Notes: a model not told the origin generated them from the letters alone. A stretch of 64,000 nt of DNA from Dysgonomonas gadei ATCC BAA-286 (GCF_000213555.1 NZ_GL891980.1:124001-188000), one strand, 5' to 3'. Shown: positions 52,909-62,441, numbered from the stretch's first letter. A program made the numbers and translations.

Positions 52909-53092
52909 AATAAAAAAGCTAGTTGTTAATAAATTAGTTGTTTATCAATTCAGTTATTTATGTGATTGTATATGTTGTTTTTAAATATTAAAATATATCA
53001 AAAAGACATGTTTCTACGATAATTATCTAACTTTACTTGTTTATATATTCTGTAGATAAATAAACAATATCTACCATTGCAATATTTGATTG

Positions 53093-53100
53093 CAAATATA
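53093..53100 (-). promoter_or_regulatory. Candidate -7 element TATATTTG for the coiled-coil lipoprotein
   Basis: A perfect TAnnTTTG match on the minus strand, 185 bases upstream of the lipoprotein ATG and 60 bases upstream of the divergent regulator gene. It leaves a long AT-rich leader. Confidence 0.5.
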
Positions 53101-53159
53101 CAATTTTATATTGTATATAAAAGTTTTTTTGATATTATTTTAAAATTTGTAAAAGGAAA

Positions 53160-53810
53160 ATGAACAACAACTGGGATAGACTTGTAAAAGTCATAGAATC
53201 GACTAATCTCTCTATCAATAAATTTGCAACGTCAATAGGTCTGAAAAGATCTGAAAACTTGTACCGCATAAAAAAAGGCAAGAATTCAATAAGCAAGGAT
53301 CTGGCAGAACAAATTACAACAAAGTATTGCAACATAAGTAAAGCCTGGTTACTTACCGGGGAAGGAACGATGTATATCAACGAATCTGAAGAAAACAGGA
53401 AATCTTCATCTAAAAAGAAAATACCATTCTATGATTCTATAATAATGGACTCGGATGCACAGACCGAAATCACTCTTCCCGAACCATTATATTACATAGA
53501 GGTGCCATCACTAGCTAATTGTGATCTTGCAGCACTCTTTGTCGGAGAATCAATGAAGCCGGAGATACCATCGGGATCAATAGTTGCACTGAAAGAAATA
53601 AATCTGCATCTGATACTCCCGGGAGAAATGTACCTGATCGTAACTGATAAATACACAACAATTAAATATCTAAGAACTGTAAATGAGAATAACGCTCTGT
53701 TGCGGCTTATTCCACGTAATACCGAATATTATGATGAAATGCTTCTGGATAAATCTCTTATACGCCGCTTGTTTTTAGTTAAGGGTGTAATTTCTACAAA
53801 AGTGTTATAA
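53160..53810 (+). CDS. XRE-S24 (LexA-like) transcriptional regulator
   Basis: 216 residues. An N-terminal helix-turn-helix (about 5-65; STNLSINKFATSIGLKRSENLYRIKKG) precedes a C-terminal S24 peptidase-like domain. The catalytic Ser lies in GESMKPEIPSGSIV (about residue 130), and the Lys in DKYTTIKYLR. Such proteins are phage-repressor-like regulators that can self-cleave or sense partners. There is no prophage here, and it is divergent from the coiled-coil lipoprotein across a 251-base AT-rich region, which makes that operon a likely target (inference). Confidence 0.88.
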   Translation: MNNNWDRLVKVIESTNLSINKFATSIGLKRSENLYRIKKGKNSISKDLAEQITTKYCNISKAWLLTGEGTMYINESEENRKSSSKKKIPFYDSIIMDSDAQTEITLPEPLYYIEVPSLANCDLAALFVGESMKPEIPSGSIVALKEINLHLILPGEMYLIVTDKYTTIKYLRTVNENNALLRLIPRNTEYYDEMLLDKSLIRRLFLVKGVISTKVL

Positions 53811-53827
53811 ACTTATACAAATAGAGA

Positions 53828-53855
53828 AAAGGCTGATTTCCAACCGTCAGCCACT
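53828..53855 (-). terminator. Probable terminator of panE
   Basis: GGCTGA / TCAGCC stem between convergent genes; on the minus strand it is followed by TTTTC. Weak T-run. Confidence 0.45.
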
Positions 53856-53862
53856 CCATATC

Positions 53863-54798
53863 CTATTTATCACAGAATAAATACTGTGCTTCTACAAACT
53901 GTAATTGACTTCTCAACATAGTGATCCGCGTCATTTTATAACCCACACTCTGAGCCTTGGAAATAGGACGCGAATATATATACTCTATCTCCATAGGCCT
54001 CCGATTATCAAAGTCCAGTTTCATACTGGGAGAGTATGGTGTCATATGCCGTGTCATCTCCAATATGTCCCTTGCATAACTTTCGGGTATAGAAAACCTG
54101 CCCCGGCCAACAGAATTAGCTCCATGCACAACTTCGAGCATAATGCTGTAAAGTAAATCTACCATAACCGGATCACTCATTAAATTAGCTGTGGTGCAAT
54201 TCATGACAACTGTCATACCATTATAAGGGATATTCCAGATCAACTTCATCCAGCGGGCTTTCTCCAGTTCGAGCACCTGTGTTCTTACACCAGATTGTAT
54301 GAGATCATTACATACCTGTTCTAATATTTCGGGATTGGTACACGAATAGGAGCCAATGTTGAGATGCCCCTCATCGAAATGCCCTATGCGCCCTTCTCCT
54401 ATTTTACTGGAACAGATAAAAGCAAGTCCTCCGGCAATGTTCAGTCCCGGAAAATCTTTTTGTAAATCGGCTTCCAGTCCCAAGCCGTTCTGAATAAGTA
54501 TAACTACCGTATCTTTATGTAGCAGAGGTGGCAAAAGTTCTTTTAGTAACTTATTATTTGTTGTTTTTAAGGCAACAAGTACGACATCGCATTTCGGCAT
54601 ATCCGATGTTGAATTATATGCGTGTACCGACTTCAAGTAAAAATCCCCATGAACGGAATCTACTTTCAGACCATTCCGTTTTACATACTCATAGTCGGAA
54701 TGAAGCAAGAAGTGAACTTCCTGTCCCGAATTAGCTAATTTACCACCATAATAACCACCTATGGCCCCGGTACCTACTACTGCGTATTTAAGTGACAT
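53863..54798 (-). CDS. panE: 2-dehydropantoate 2-reductase (ketopantoate reductase)
   Basis: 311 residues from the ATG at 54796-54798 (MSLKYAVVG); an ATG seven codons upstream (54817-54819) is an alternative. The NADPH site is GTGAIGGYYGG, and DVVLVALKTTNNK, the LIQNGLG loop and a catalytic Lys (in KLIWNIPYNGM) match PanE. It reduces ketopantoate to pantoate in CoA synthesis. Some PanE-like proteins act on other 2-keto acids; clustering does not help here. The preceding lipoprotein gene ends 5-27 bases upstream. Confidence 0.88.
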   Translation of the reverse strand: MSLKYAVVGTGAIGGYYGGKLANSGQEVHFLLHSDYEYVKRNGLKVDSVHGDFYLKSVHAYNSTSDMPKCDVVLVALKTTNNKLLKELLPPLLHKDTVVILIQNGLGLEADLQKDFPGLNIAGGLAFICSSKIGEGRIGHFDEGHLNIGSYSCTNPEILEQVCNDLIQSGVRTQVLELEKARWMKLIWNIPYNGMTVVMNCTTANLMSDPVMVDLLYSIMLEVVHGANSVGRGRFSIPESYARDILEMTRHMTPYSPSMKLDFDNRRPMEIEYIYSRPISKAQSVGYKMTRITMLRSQLQFVEAQYLFCDK

Positions 54799-54824
54799 AT
54801 TTATTTTTATTTTTTTCATAAGGA

Positions 54825-55634
54825 TTATGCAACGCCGTTAACAGACATATTAAACAATTCTTTCTTAGTAAGATTAATATAGACTGACCAAAAATTACTA
54901 CCCCCATCATCTACATGAATAATACCCTCATTTAAATGTTTTGTATTTATTACACTTAGTATATCACTATCTTTCTTTAGAAAGTTTATCCAAATTATTA
55001 CCTCCTGATTATAATTATTAATAAAGCCTACATATTGTCTCATATATTTATCCAGATTGTCAGCGATAACCGGTTCTGATAATTCCGGCTGATTTGTCCG
55101 GATATAATCGATATTTTCTTCCAGTATATGTTCGGCTAGTATAATGTCTCTATCAGGCAGGGTATATCGTGTATATGCGGTAGTAAGCAGATTTACTTCA
55201 CAATCTTTACTGATTTTTCCCCCATGAAAAACTTTCACTCTGCCGTTCTTGTCAGTTCCCTTTATATAGTTTGTATCAAGTAAGATTTTATAGCCCAACG
55301 CACTTGTTTTTACCTCGGTAGGTTTGCCATACCTGCGGGGTGCTCCCGAAAATCCGATTATTATTTCATTTCCTTCGGAAAAAATATTTGTATTAAACCT
55401 TATTTCTGTAATATTTTCGGCAATACACAATGTGTCGCTTACTTTTTCCGATTCGGCTATAACTATATCAGGTACTTCGGCAAAAGCAGTAGACCTGCCC
55501 AGCCATTTCACTGTCATATCATCGTTTACTATTTCTTTGATAGTGGTTGGTTCTATACTAAATGGATTGCAGGATGACATTAAAATTGCCAAAACAGAGA
55601 TAACAACGAAGTATAAAAAGAATATTTCTCTCAT
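54825..55634 (-). CDS. Hypothetical lipoprotein
   Basis: 269 residues: lipobox ILMSSC (Cys22) followed by NPFSIEP. The rest is a beta-rich domain (NEIIIGFSGAPRRYGKPTEV, ILAEHILEENIDYIRTNQ, DDGGSNFWSVYINLTKKEL) of no family I recognise. It lies directly upstream of panE with little spacing, so they are probably cotranscribed even though their roles look unrelated. Confidence 0.55.
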   Translation of the reverse strand: MREIFFLYFVVISVLAILMSSCNPFSIEPTTIKEIVNDDMTVKWLGRSTAFAEVPDIVIAESEKVSDTLCIAENITEIRFNTNIFSEGNEIIIGFSGAPRRYGKPTEVKTSALGYKILLDTNYIKGTDKNGRVKVFHGGKISKDCEVNLLTTAYTRYTLPDRDIILAEHILEENIDYIRTNQPELSEPVIADNLDKYMRQYVGFINNYNQEVIIWINFLKKDSDILSVINTKHLNEGIIHVDDGGSNFWSVYINLTKKELFNMSVNGVA

Positions 55635-55830
55635 GCTATATATAATTATAATTCACTTTTGTCAACTAGATACAGTAAAAGGTAACGAACAATCTATATG
55701 CCAATTAAAAAACTTGATAAATGACTTTTTAAACATTTTTGTTCATATCATTTTTCTACTTTTTATCCATTATGCATTACTACCTTCTCAAAAATAGTAT
55801 AGATAAAGTTTCCCGTCAAATATACAAAAC

Positions 55831-55860
55831 AAAAAGCGACTATCTTCTGATAGCCGCTTT
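55831..55860 (-). terminator. Terminator of the sdh operon
   Basis: On the minus strand the stem AAAGCGGCTATCA / TGATAGTCGCTTT, then TTTGTTTTG. It follows sdhB. Confidence 0.75.
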
Positions 55861-55881
55861 CAATTCTATAATCAAAACTTA

Positions 55882-56637
55882 CTAGTCTTTAAATTTTGCT
55901 TTCAGGAACTCGCGGTTCATACGGGCAATATTTGCAATAGATACGTTCTTCGGACATTGTACTTCACAAGCCTGTGTATTTGTACAGTTACCGAAGCCAA
56001 GTTCGTCCATTTTGCTAACCATTGCTTTCGCACGGCGTGCTGCTTCTACACGTCCCTGTGGAAGAAGTGCCAACTGGCTTACTTTAGCCGATACAAACAA
56101 CATAGCCGATCCGTTCTTACATGCAGCAACACATGCTCCACAACCGATACATGATGCCGCATCCATAGCTTCGTCAGCATCTGTCTTAGGAATAGGTATT
56201 GCATTAGCATCAGGTATACCTCCGGTATTTACACTAACATAACCTCCTGCCTGCATGATTTTATCGAAAGCAGTACGGTCCACCATTAAGTCGCGGATAA
56301 CAGGGAAACCTGCCGAACGCCAAGGCTCAACTGTAATGGTTTCGCCATCCTTAAACTTACGCATATGCAGCTGGCATGTTGTAATATCTTCGTCCGGCCC
56401 ATGAGGATGTCCGTTTATATAAAGGCTGCACATACCACAGATACCTTCGCGGCAGTCGTGGTCGAACACGACAGGCTCTTTGCCTTCGTTGATTAAGTTT
56501 TCATTTAAAATATCCAGCATCTCAAGAAAAGAACTTTCTGTAGAAATGCCTTTTAATGGATATGTCTCAAAAGCCCCTTTTTCTTGAGGACCTCTCTGAC
56601 GCCAAACTTTTAATGTTATATTGATTAATTTTTCCAT
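55882..56637 (-). CDS. sdhB: Succinate dehydrogenase/fumarate reductase iron-sulfur subunit
   Basis: 251 residues. The [2Fe-2S] ferredoxin-like domain has DHDCREGICGMCSLYINGHP. The C-terminal helical domain has ASCIGCGACVAACKNG and the second cluster-binding Cys set (CTNTQACEVQCP) for [4Fe-4S] and [3Fe-4S]. It transfers electrons from the SdhA flavin to the cytochrome b subunit. Third gene of a C-A-B operon on the minus strand. It works in respiration and, in fermenting Bacteroidales, in fumarate reduction to succinate. Confidence 0.96.
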   Translation of the reverse strand: MEKLINITLKVWRQRGPQEKGAFETYPLKGISTESSFLEMLDILNENLINEGKEPVVFDHDCREGICGMCSLYINGHPHGPDEDITTCQLHMRKFKDGETITVEPWRSAGFPVIRDLMVDRTAFDKIMQAGGYVSVNTGGIPDANAIPIPKTDADEAMDAASCIGCGACVAACKNGSAMLFVSAKVSQLALLPQGRVEAARRAKAMVSKMDELGFGNCTNTQACEVQCPKNVSIANIARMNREFLKAKFKD

Positions 56638-56656
56638 CGTTTTTCTGAGTTACAAG

Positions 56657-58630
56657 TTACGCTTTATAGTTTCTTTGTTGTCTAACTACAAATTCATAGT
56701 CGAGAGGTTCCTTCACAAGCTCAGGAGCTTGCTCTTCACCTTCATATTTCCAGCAGGCAACATAAGAATAATGTTCATCATCACGCATAGCCTCACCTTC
56801 CGGTGTCTGGTATTCTTCACGGAAGTGGCCTCCACAAGACTCATTACGATTCAATCCATCATATGCCATCAATAAGCCTATCTCGATAAAGTCTGCTAAA
56901 CGCAATGCTTTTTCAAGCTCTGTATTCAGGCTGGTAGCTTCACCCGGTATGCGTACATTTGACCAGAATTCTTTTTTCACAGCTTTCAATTTCTCAATTG
57001 CTGCTTCCAAAGATTCCTTTGTACGGCCCATGCCTACAAAATCCCACATGATAAGTCCCAGTTCTTTATGAATAGAGTCGACAGAACGCTGTCCTTTGAT
57101 ATTCATCAGCTTGGCAACCTTTTCTTTAATCTCGTTTTCTGTCTTCGCAAATTCAGGCAGATCGGTGCTGAAGCGAGGAACAGAAATCTGGTCGGCCAGA
57201 TAATTCTGGATTGTATATGGTAATACGAAATATCCGTCTGCAAGTCCCTGCATCAGAGCAGATGCCCCCAATCGGTTAGCTCCATGGTCAGAGAAGTTAG
57301 CTTCACCAAGCGCAAACAAACCTTTGATCGAAGTCATCAACTCATAGTCTACCCAGATACCACCCATTGTGTAGTGGATAGCCGGATAAATCATCATCGG
57401 TGTTTCGTATGGATTTTCGTCTACAATTTTGTCGTACATCTGGAACAGGTTACCATACTTGGCTTCAACCACGTCTCTTCCAAGACGGTTGATAGCATCA
57501 GAGAAATCAAGATAAACGGCAAGGCCTGTAGAACCTACACCAAAGCCGGCATCACATCTCTCTTTAGCTGCACGTGACGCAACGTCACGAGGCACAAGAT
57601 TACCGAAGGCAGGATAGCGTCTTTCCAGATAATAATCCCTGTCTTCTTCTTTCAACTGAGTCGGTTTCAGTTTGCCTGCACGGATAGCTTCAGCATCCTC
57701 TTTCTTTTTAGGAACCCAGATACGGCCATCGTTACGAAGCGATTCTGACATCAGAGTCAGTTTAGACTGGAATTCACCGTGAACAGGAATACATGTCGGG
57801 TGAATCTGAGCGAAACAAGGATTCGCAAAGTAAGCGCCTTTCTTATAAGCCTGAATAGCCGCAGAACCGTTCGAGCCCATTGCATTGGTAGAAAGGAAGA
57901 ATGTATTACCATATCCACCGGTAGCAATAACGACCGCATGTGCTGCGAAACGCTCAAGTTTACCTGTAACAAGGTTGCGGGCAATAATACCACGCGCACG
58001 CTCTTCTCCGTCTTTGTCTTTGACAAGAACAACATCGAGCATCTCATAGCGGGTATATAGTTTCACGCTACCTTTGTGTACCTGACGGCTCAATGCAGAG
58101 TATGCACCCAGCAACAGCTGTTGTCCGGTCTGTCCTTTAGCGTAAAATGTACGCGACACCTGTGCACCACCGAACGAACGGTTGTCAAGCAAGCCTCCGT
58201 ATTCGCGGGCAAAAGGAACTCCCTGAGCCACACACTGGTCGATGATACTGTTTGCAACCTCGGCAAGGCGGTAAACATTTGCTTCGCGGGCACGGTAGTC
58301 ACCACCTTTGATAGTATCGTAGAAAAGACGGTAAACCGAGTCACCATCATTTTGATAATTCTTTGCAGCATTAATACCTCCCTGTGCTGCGATCGAGTGC
58401 GCACGGCGGGGAGAATCCTGAATACAGAAGTTAAGCACATTGAAGCCCATTTCTCCAAGAGAAGCGGCTGCCGATGCTCCTGCAAGGCCTGTACCTACTA
58501 CAATAATGTCGAGGCGACGTTTGTTAGCAGGATTCACCAATTTCTGGTGTGCCTTATAGTTGGTCCATTTTTCTGCCAATGGCCCTTCAGGTATTTTTGA
58601 ATCTTTTTTTGGATCTAGTATATTACTCAT
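56657..58630 (-). CDS. sdhA: Succinate dehydrogenase/fumarate reductase flavoprotein subunit
   Basis: 657 residues from the ATG at 58628-58630 (MSNILD); an earlier in-frame start falls inside a spacer. FAD-binding motif GTGLAGASAAASLGEMG, the FAD-linking histidine region AHSIAAQGGINAAKN, and the active-site segment TMGGIWVDYELMT and HGANRLGASALMQ are present. The length is typical of the Bacteroidetes/epsilon-type (B) enzyme. It catalyses succinate-fumarate interconversion at the cytoplasmic face. Middle gene of the operon. Confidence 0.96.
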   Translation of the reverse strand: MSNILDPKKDSKIPEGPLAEKWTNYKAHQKLVNPANKRRLDIIVVGTGLAGASAAASLGEMGFNVLNFCIQDSPRRAHSIAAQGGINAAKNYQNDGDSVYRLFYDTIKGGDYRAREANVYRLAEVANSIIDQCVAQGVPFAREYGGLLDNRSFGGAQVSRTFYAKGQTGQQLLLGAYSALSRQVHKGSVKLYTRYEMLDVVLVKDKDGEERARGIIARNLVTGKLERFAAHAVVIATGGYGNTFFLSTNAMGSNGSAAIQAYKKGAYFANPCFAQIHPTCIPVHGEFQSKLTLMSESLRNDGRIWVPKKKEDAEAIRAGKLKPTQLKEEDRDYYLERRYPAFGNLVPRDVASRAAKERCDAGFGVGSTGLAVYLDFSDAINRLGRDVVEAKYGNLFQMYDKIVDENPYETPMMIYPAIHYTMGGIWVDYELMTSIKGLFALGEANFSDHGANRLGASALMQGLADGYFVLPYTIQNYLADQISVPRFSTDLPEFAKTENEIKEKVAKLMNIKGQRSVDSIHKELGLIMWDFVGMGRTKESLEAAIEKLKAVKKEFWSNVRIPGEATSLNTELEKALRLADFIEIGLLMAYDGLNRNESCGGHFREEYQTPEGEAMRDDEHYSYVACWKYEGEEQAPELVKEPLDYEFVVRQQRNYKA

Positions 58631-58674
58631 ATCTGTTTTTCTTTTAATCTTTAACAAAAATAATCAGTGCCTAC

Positions 58675-59376
58675 TTAACAAAACGGACAAAGTAAATGTC
58701 TTGCATAAAAGTAGATGGTTACAAAAGCAAATGCCAGACAAATAATAGTGGCAAGTACCTGACTGATCACTTTCCAGCGATTCATCCAAACCAGATTGTT
58801 CCAACCGATAGTTTGAACTGCACTCCAAAATCCGTGAGATAAGTGGAACCACAATGCAACATACCAAACAAGATATGCGACCACAACCCAAGTCTGGCTG
58901 AAATAATACTTGATAAAAGCGGCTCCATCCTGAGGAGAAACCATTTCGCCACCAAGTGCCACTTCGTGATGTCCCATCAGTTCGGTAAACATCATCTTAT
59001 ACCAGAACTGGCTAAAGTGAAGCACCATGAAACCAATGACAATCACACCCAGTACAAACATGTTTTGTGATGCCCACTCCACATGTTTAGGACGCACGTT
59101 TACTGCATAAGCATCACCTCCGCGGGCCTTACGGTTTTGTAAAGTCAGAATAAGAGCGTAGATGAAGTGGATGGCAACAAGTGCACCCAAAGCAGCAGTT
59201 CCCGCCACAGCATACCAATTAGCTCCTAATAAAGCACAGATGGTATTGTAGGCATCCTCCGAAAATACAGCCGTCACGTTCATCGAAGCGTGAAACAGCA
59301 AAAACAAGATAAGAGCGATACCAGTGATACTCATTATCAACTTCTTACCAATAGAAGATTTAAGTAACCAACTCAT
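58675..59376 (-). CDS. sdhC: Succinate dehydrogenase/fumarate reductase cytochrome b subunit
   Basis: 233 residues with five membrane segments, the single-subunit diheme type B arrangement. Histidines that could be heme ligands are in LLFHASMNVTAVF (segment 1), VLHFSQFWY and LWFHLSHGFWSA. It passes electrons between menaquinone and SdhB. It starts the operon sdhC-sdhA-sdhB. Upstream is a TATTTTTG promoter at 59472-59479. Confidence 0.95.
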   Translation of the reverse strand: MSWLLKSSIGKKLIMSITGIALILFLLFHASMNVTAVFSEDAYNTICALLGANWYAVAGTAALGALVAIHFIYALILTLQNRKARGGDAYAVNVRPKHVEWASQNMFVLGVIVIGFMVLHFSQFWYKMMFTELMGHHEVALGGEMVSPQDGAAFIKYYFSQTWVVVAYLVWYVALWFHLSHGFWSAVQTIGWNNLVWMNRWKVISQVLATIICLAFAFVTIYFYARHLLCPFC

Positions 59377-59471
59377 AAATTAAAATTGTTTTTAGTTATT
59401 TAGAATAGTTAAATTTTTAGCTGATAGTGATAGAAAATAACCATATGCAATTGCTTTTTTCTATTGTCATG

Positions 59472-59479
59472 CAAAAATA
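59472..59479 (-). promoter_or_regulatory. Candidate -7 element TATTTTTG for the sdh operon
   Basis: A perfect TAnnTTTG match on the minus strand, 96 bases upstream of the sdhC ATG. Confidence 0.5.
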
Positions 59480-59633
59480 GATTAAATAAAGGGATTTTCA
59501 AAAGAAATGGAATGCGTTTTTGATTAAAAAGTAAAATGATTTGTTAATCCGTGAACATATTTTCCGGTATATTCTATTTTGTTCACAGCGAGGAACTACA
59601 GTAATAATCATAATGTAAATTTTGAGTGGAAAT

Positions 59634-59905
59634 AGTAACAGAAAGTAATTAATAATGAAGAATGAAAAATCAATAATTCCTCTAAGTTCAGATTTGCTTT
59701 TTATCCCACGACTGACCCTTTATTCTAAATTCATATTCTCAACTATATTTAGTTAAAAAGTAACAAAGGTAACAGTTATTATGGCTTTTGTAGGGGCCAA
59801 ATATCTTTCGCCTGCAATGATCGACGAGCGAAAGACATTTCGCTTCTACAACTACCCAAAAGGTAACAAAAGTAACACATATTTCAGCTTTTAGCCATTA
59901 GCCTA
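59634..59905 (+). repeat. Mosaic intergenic repeat region D with 62-bp hairpin
   Basis: 59634-59776 is homologous (in reverse) to 50095-50250, sharing for example TAAGTTCAGATTTGC. 59755-59880 is homologous to region B, with AAGTAACAAAGGTAACAG, CCCAAAAGGTAACAAAAGTA and a 62-bp hairpin between. A TATTTCAGCTTTTAGCC module (59880-59896) matches region A. The rest of the 807-base gap holds no coding signal. Confidence 0.8.
59789..59850. repeat. 62-bp hairpin, orientation 2
   Basis: Begins TGTAGGGGCC and ends TTTCGCTTCTACA. Core GCAATGATC is the reverse complement of GATCATTGC at the 15.6-kb copy. It lies between flanks that match the 15.6-kb flanks in direct orientation. Confidence 0.8.
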
Positions 59906-60132
59906 AACGCTTATAACTCGTAACTGCCCGTATAGCAGAGTAACTTGTAACTTTTTCGGAAAAAGCTACAACCAACGGTCACAGGAGCAAAGCGTATGTA
60001 AAAGTAACACTTCTTACAGATTTTTCTTACTGTTACTTTTTAGCGCCTCTCTGTTTTACAGGTTCAAAAAATTTCAAAGAGCGATAATCCGTTAAGCTCA
60101 CCATATAGATAAACCAAAAATGTAAACATAAC

Positions 60133-60163
60133 AAGGCCGGAAGTATACTCTACCCCCGGCCTG
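60133..60163 (-). terminator. Terminator of the glycosyltransferase gene
   Basis: On the minus strand the stem AGGCCGG / CCGGCCT is followed by TGTTATG; modest T-run. Confidence 0.5.
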
Positions 60164-60183
60164 ATCTTTTCTATCGAAGCTTT

Positions 60184-61245
60184 TTACATATATTTCTGCA
60201 CTAGCTCAAAAACTTGCCCGGCAGACTTATCCCATGAGTATTTCGTTATCTGTTCCAGCCCCTTAAGACGAAATCCCTGCCTTAAATCCTGATCCTTCAA
60301 TAATCGGTTTATTTTCGATGTCATATCTTGCACATCATAAGGGTCTACATACAAAGCGGCATCCTCGCTAACCTCACGCAGAGCTGGAATATCGGAACAG
60401 ATTGCCGGGCAGCCGTAGGTCATAGATTCCAAGGGAGGCAACCCGAATCCTTCGTACAGAGAAGGATAAACCGACAACAGTGCATTCTGATACATCTTTT
60501 TTAACTGATCGTCAGGAATATAACCCGGAAGATACACATTCTCTCCTATGAGTTTTTTCAGGTCAGGAGTATTGAACGCCTTAAATGACATGCCGATAAT
60601 ATATAGCTTTACAGATTTATCGTCTATCTTATCGAATGCCTCTACCAAACGGCTGAAGTTTTTACGGGGGTCCATAGATGATACTGCGATTATGTATTTT
60701 TCGCTGTCCGGATCAGGCTTATAATTCAAGATTTCTTCCCGCGCAGGTTTATTATGAAACGGGACATTGCTATGTATCACATGTATTTTAGCTGCCTCTA
60801 TACCTAATGTATCTACAATCTCATTTTTAGAAAACTCACTTACAGTGAGTACCGCGTGCGCTTTTTTGCCTATGCGGGGCATCATAAAATGATAAAAACG
60901 GTAGTAATTCTTCGAAAACCATTCGGGGTAACGCTCATGCGATACATCGTGGATTGTCATTATCTGGTTATTATAAGATAATGGGCCACAACCTGTAAAG
61001 CTGACAAGCAACGGATTACCTATACTTTTCAGATAACGGGGCAATGAGATTTGTTCCCACAAATGAGTCTTCAGCGAACCGCACTTTACCGTTTTGAAGC
61101 TGAACTTGTAATCGGGATGTATTTCCTGAGGGATAGCTACATGGAAATCCACACCCATTTCATCCAATTTATTGCATATTTCAAATGCGTAACGATGAAC
61201 GCCTGTTGGCTTTTGTGTAAGATATCGTCCGTTGACTACAAACAT
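60184..61245 (-). CDS. Glycosyltransferase family 1/4-type (GT-B)
   Basis: 353 residues, a GT-B fold with the GT4 donor-binding domain in the C-terminal half: SMDPRKNFSRLVEAFDKI, VYPSLYEGFGLPPLESMTYGCPAICSDIPALREVSEDAALYV with the conserved EGFGLPPLE motif. The N-terminal half has the acceptor domain (GVHRYAFEICNKL). Retaining transfer of a nucleotide sugar to a growing polysaccharide or LPS is likely. The gene faces the same way as the acyltransferase genes upstream, and is about 95 bases after them, so it belongs to the surface polysaccharide cluster. Confidence 0.9.
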   Translation of the reverse strand: MFVVNGRYLTQKPTGVHRYAFEICNKLDEMGVDFHVAIPQEIHPDYKFSFKTVKCGSLKTHLWEQISLPRYLKSIGNPLLVSFTGCGPLSYNNQIMTIHDVSHERYPEWFSKNYYRFYHFMMPRIGKKAHAVLTVSEFSKNEIVDTLGIEAAKIHVIHSNVPFHNKPAREEILNYKPDPDSEKYIIAVSSMDPRKNFSRLVEAFDKIDDKSVKLYIIGMSFKAFNTPDLKKLIGENVYLPGYIPDDQLKKMYQNALLSVYPSLYEGFGLPPLESMTYGCPAICSDIPALREVSEDAALYVDPYDVQDMTSKINRLLKDQDLRQGFRLKGLEQITKYSWDKSAGQVFELVQKYM

Positions 61246-61340
61246 ATAAACTTTAAGTAATAGAAATTATTTTTATACATTTTAGAATACAACTACTTCT
61301 TGTTGTTATACATACCAAAGTGAAAAACAGGCCTGCACCC

Positions 61341-62435
61341 TTATTTTGGCAACCAGTCTTTATTTTTTTCAATAAATACATCCACAAGACTATCCACCCG
61401 GTGTCTCATCACATCCACATTCGAAGAATTGATTTCAAACTCAGGATTAAACATATTCATCATTATAGTATCACCCAAAGCGGGACTAAAATGGGTAACA
61501 TCCCCATAATAGTTCAGGTCTGTGATTTCAGTCCTGTCGAGAAAAGAAACTACCCTTACATTATCGTACTTCTCTACCATACGGGTAAACTTAGCCGCAA
61601 AACCGAGAAACTGGTTATAATAATTATGCCTGCGCGTATGATACCAATACAAGGCCGAATAGGACGGGAACATAAATGTGTAATTCACATCCTTGTGTTT
61701 ATCTATTTCCAGATTGGTAATAAAGGAAGTCAGGCTCCTATCCATCCGCCCCTCCATATCTTCCACATGCTGGTATAATACGCTGTTTCCTGCCAGATAA
61801 TAGTTTTTTACAAATTCGGCACTATAAGTTTTTGCATAACTTTCGGTACCTATCTGATCGAGATCTGTTTTCATTTTATATACATCGGGCAGATTCCCAT
61901 CCTTTATCTTAAAATATAACTCTAGCCCCAGATCGACAGGAATATATTGTATCAGAGCCTCGTAGCTATACAAGTATTGCAGCTTGTTCATAAAGCCGTC
62001 TGCGTACAGGTAGCCCGGATAACGGGATACAACCCCGGCCTGATTGAAAAAAGGCATATCGACATTGATTATAATATTCTTCACATTTCTCTCCTGTACT
62101 ATTGAATACAACAGTTCCATTTCTGCCAGATTCATACCTCCGGAAGACAGTTTTACAGGTTTCATCCCTTCATTTGCATTACGCAAAGTAGAGATATTGA
62201 AACTCTGTACCATCGATGAACCTATAAGTGCCGTATTGTATTCATAATTCTTCGCCAACCCTCCATTTACAAAACGGGGATTCAATATATAACGAGATTT
62301 AGGATTTACCCTGAATTGAAGGAATGGGTCTACTATATAGCAAGTCAGCCCGATTATGAACAGCACTAAAACTGCTGATATCGCAAATGCTGTCAGAAAG
62401 CTCTTAGATGTATATTTCTTACCTGATATATCCAT
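61341..62435 (-). CDS. SGNH-like protein of an acylation system (AlgX/DltD-type)
   Basis: 364 residues. A single N-terminal membrane segment (about 14-35) is followed by a periplasmic domain with SGNH-hydrolase-like ALIGSSMVQSF (Ser block) and the later DVTHFSPALGD (Asp-His block). The gene lies 6 bases from a MBOAT gene, the classic pairing of a membrane acyl donor (AlgI/DltB) with an extracytoplasmic acyl-transfer protein (AlgJ/AlgX/DltD). It probably moves acetyl groups onto an exported polysaccharide. Exact family is not certain. Confidence 0.72.
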   Translation of the reverse strand: MDISGKKYTSKSFLTAFAISAVLVLFIIGLTCYIVDPFLQFRVNPKSRYILNPRFVNGGLAKNYEYNTALIGSSMVQSFNISTLRNANEGMKPVKLSSGGMNLAEMELLYSIVQERNVKNIIINVDMPFFNQAGVVSRYPGYLYADGFMNKLQYLYSYEALIQYIPVDLGLELYFKIKDGNLPDVYKMKTDLDQIGTESYAKTYSAEFVKNYYLAGNSVLYQHVEDMEGRMDRSLTSFITNLEIDKHKDVNYTFMFPSYSALYWYHTRRHNYYNQFLGFAAKFTRMVEKYDNVRVVSFLDRTEITDLNYYGDVTHFSPALGDTIMMNMFNPEFEINSSNVDVMRHRVDSLVDVFIEKNKDWLPK

Positions 62436-62441
62436 AATCTG

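Noticed and set aside
53160..53810. Possible prophage because of an S24 repressor
   Set aside because: No integrase, structural, packaging or lysis gene is near it or near the orphan HTH protein at 1992; the regulator looks chromosomal.
58076..58600. Long antisense open frames in sdhA
   Set aside because: They are shadows of a well-supported gene; their translations have no family features.
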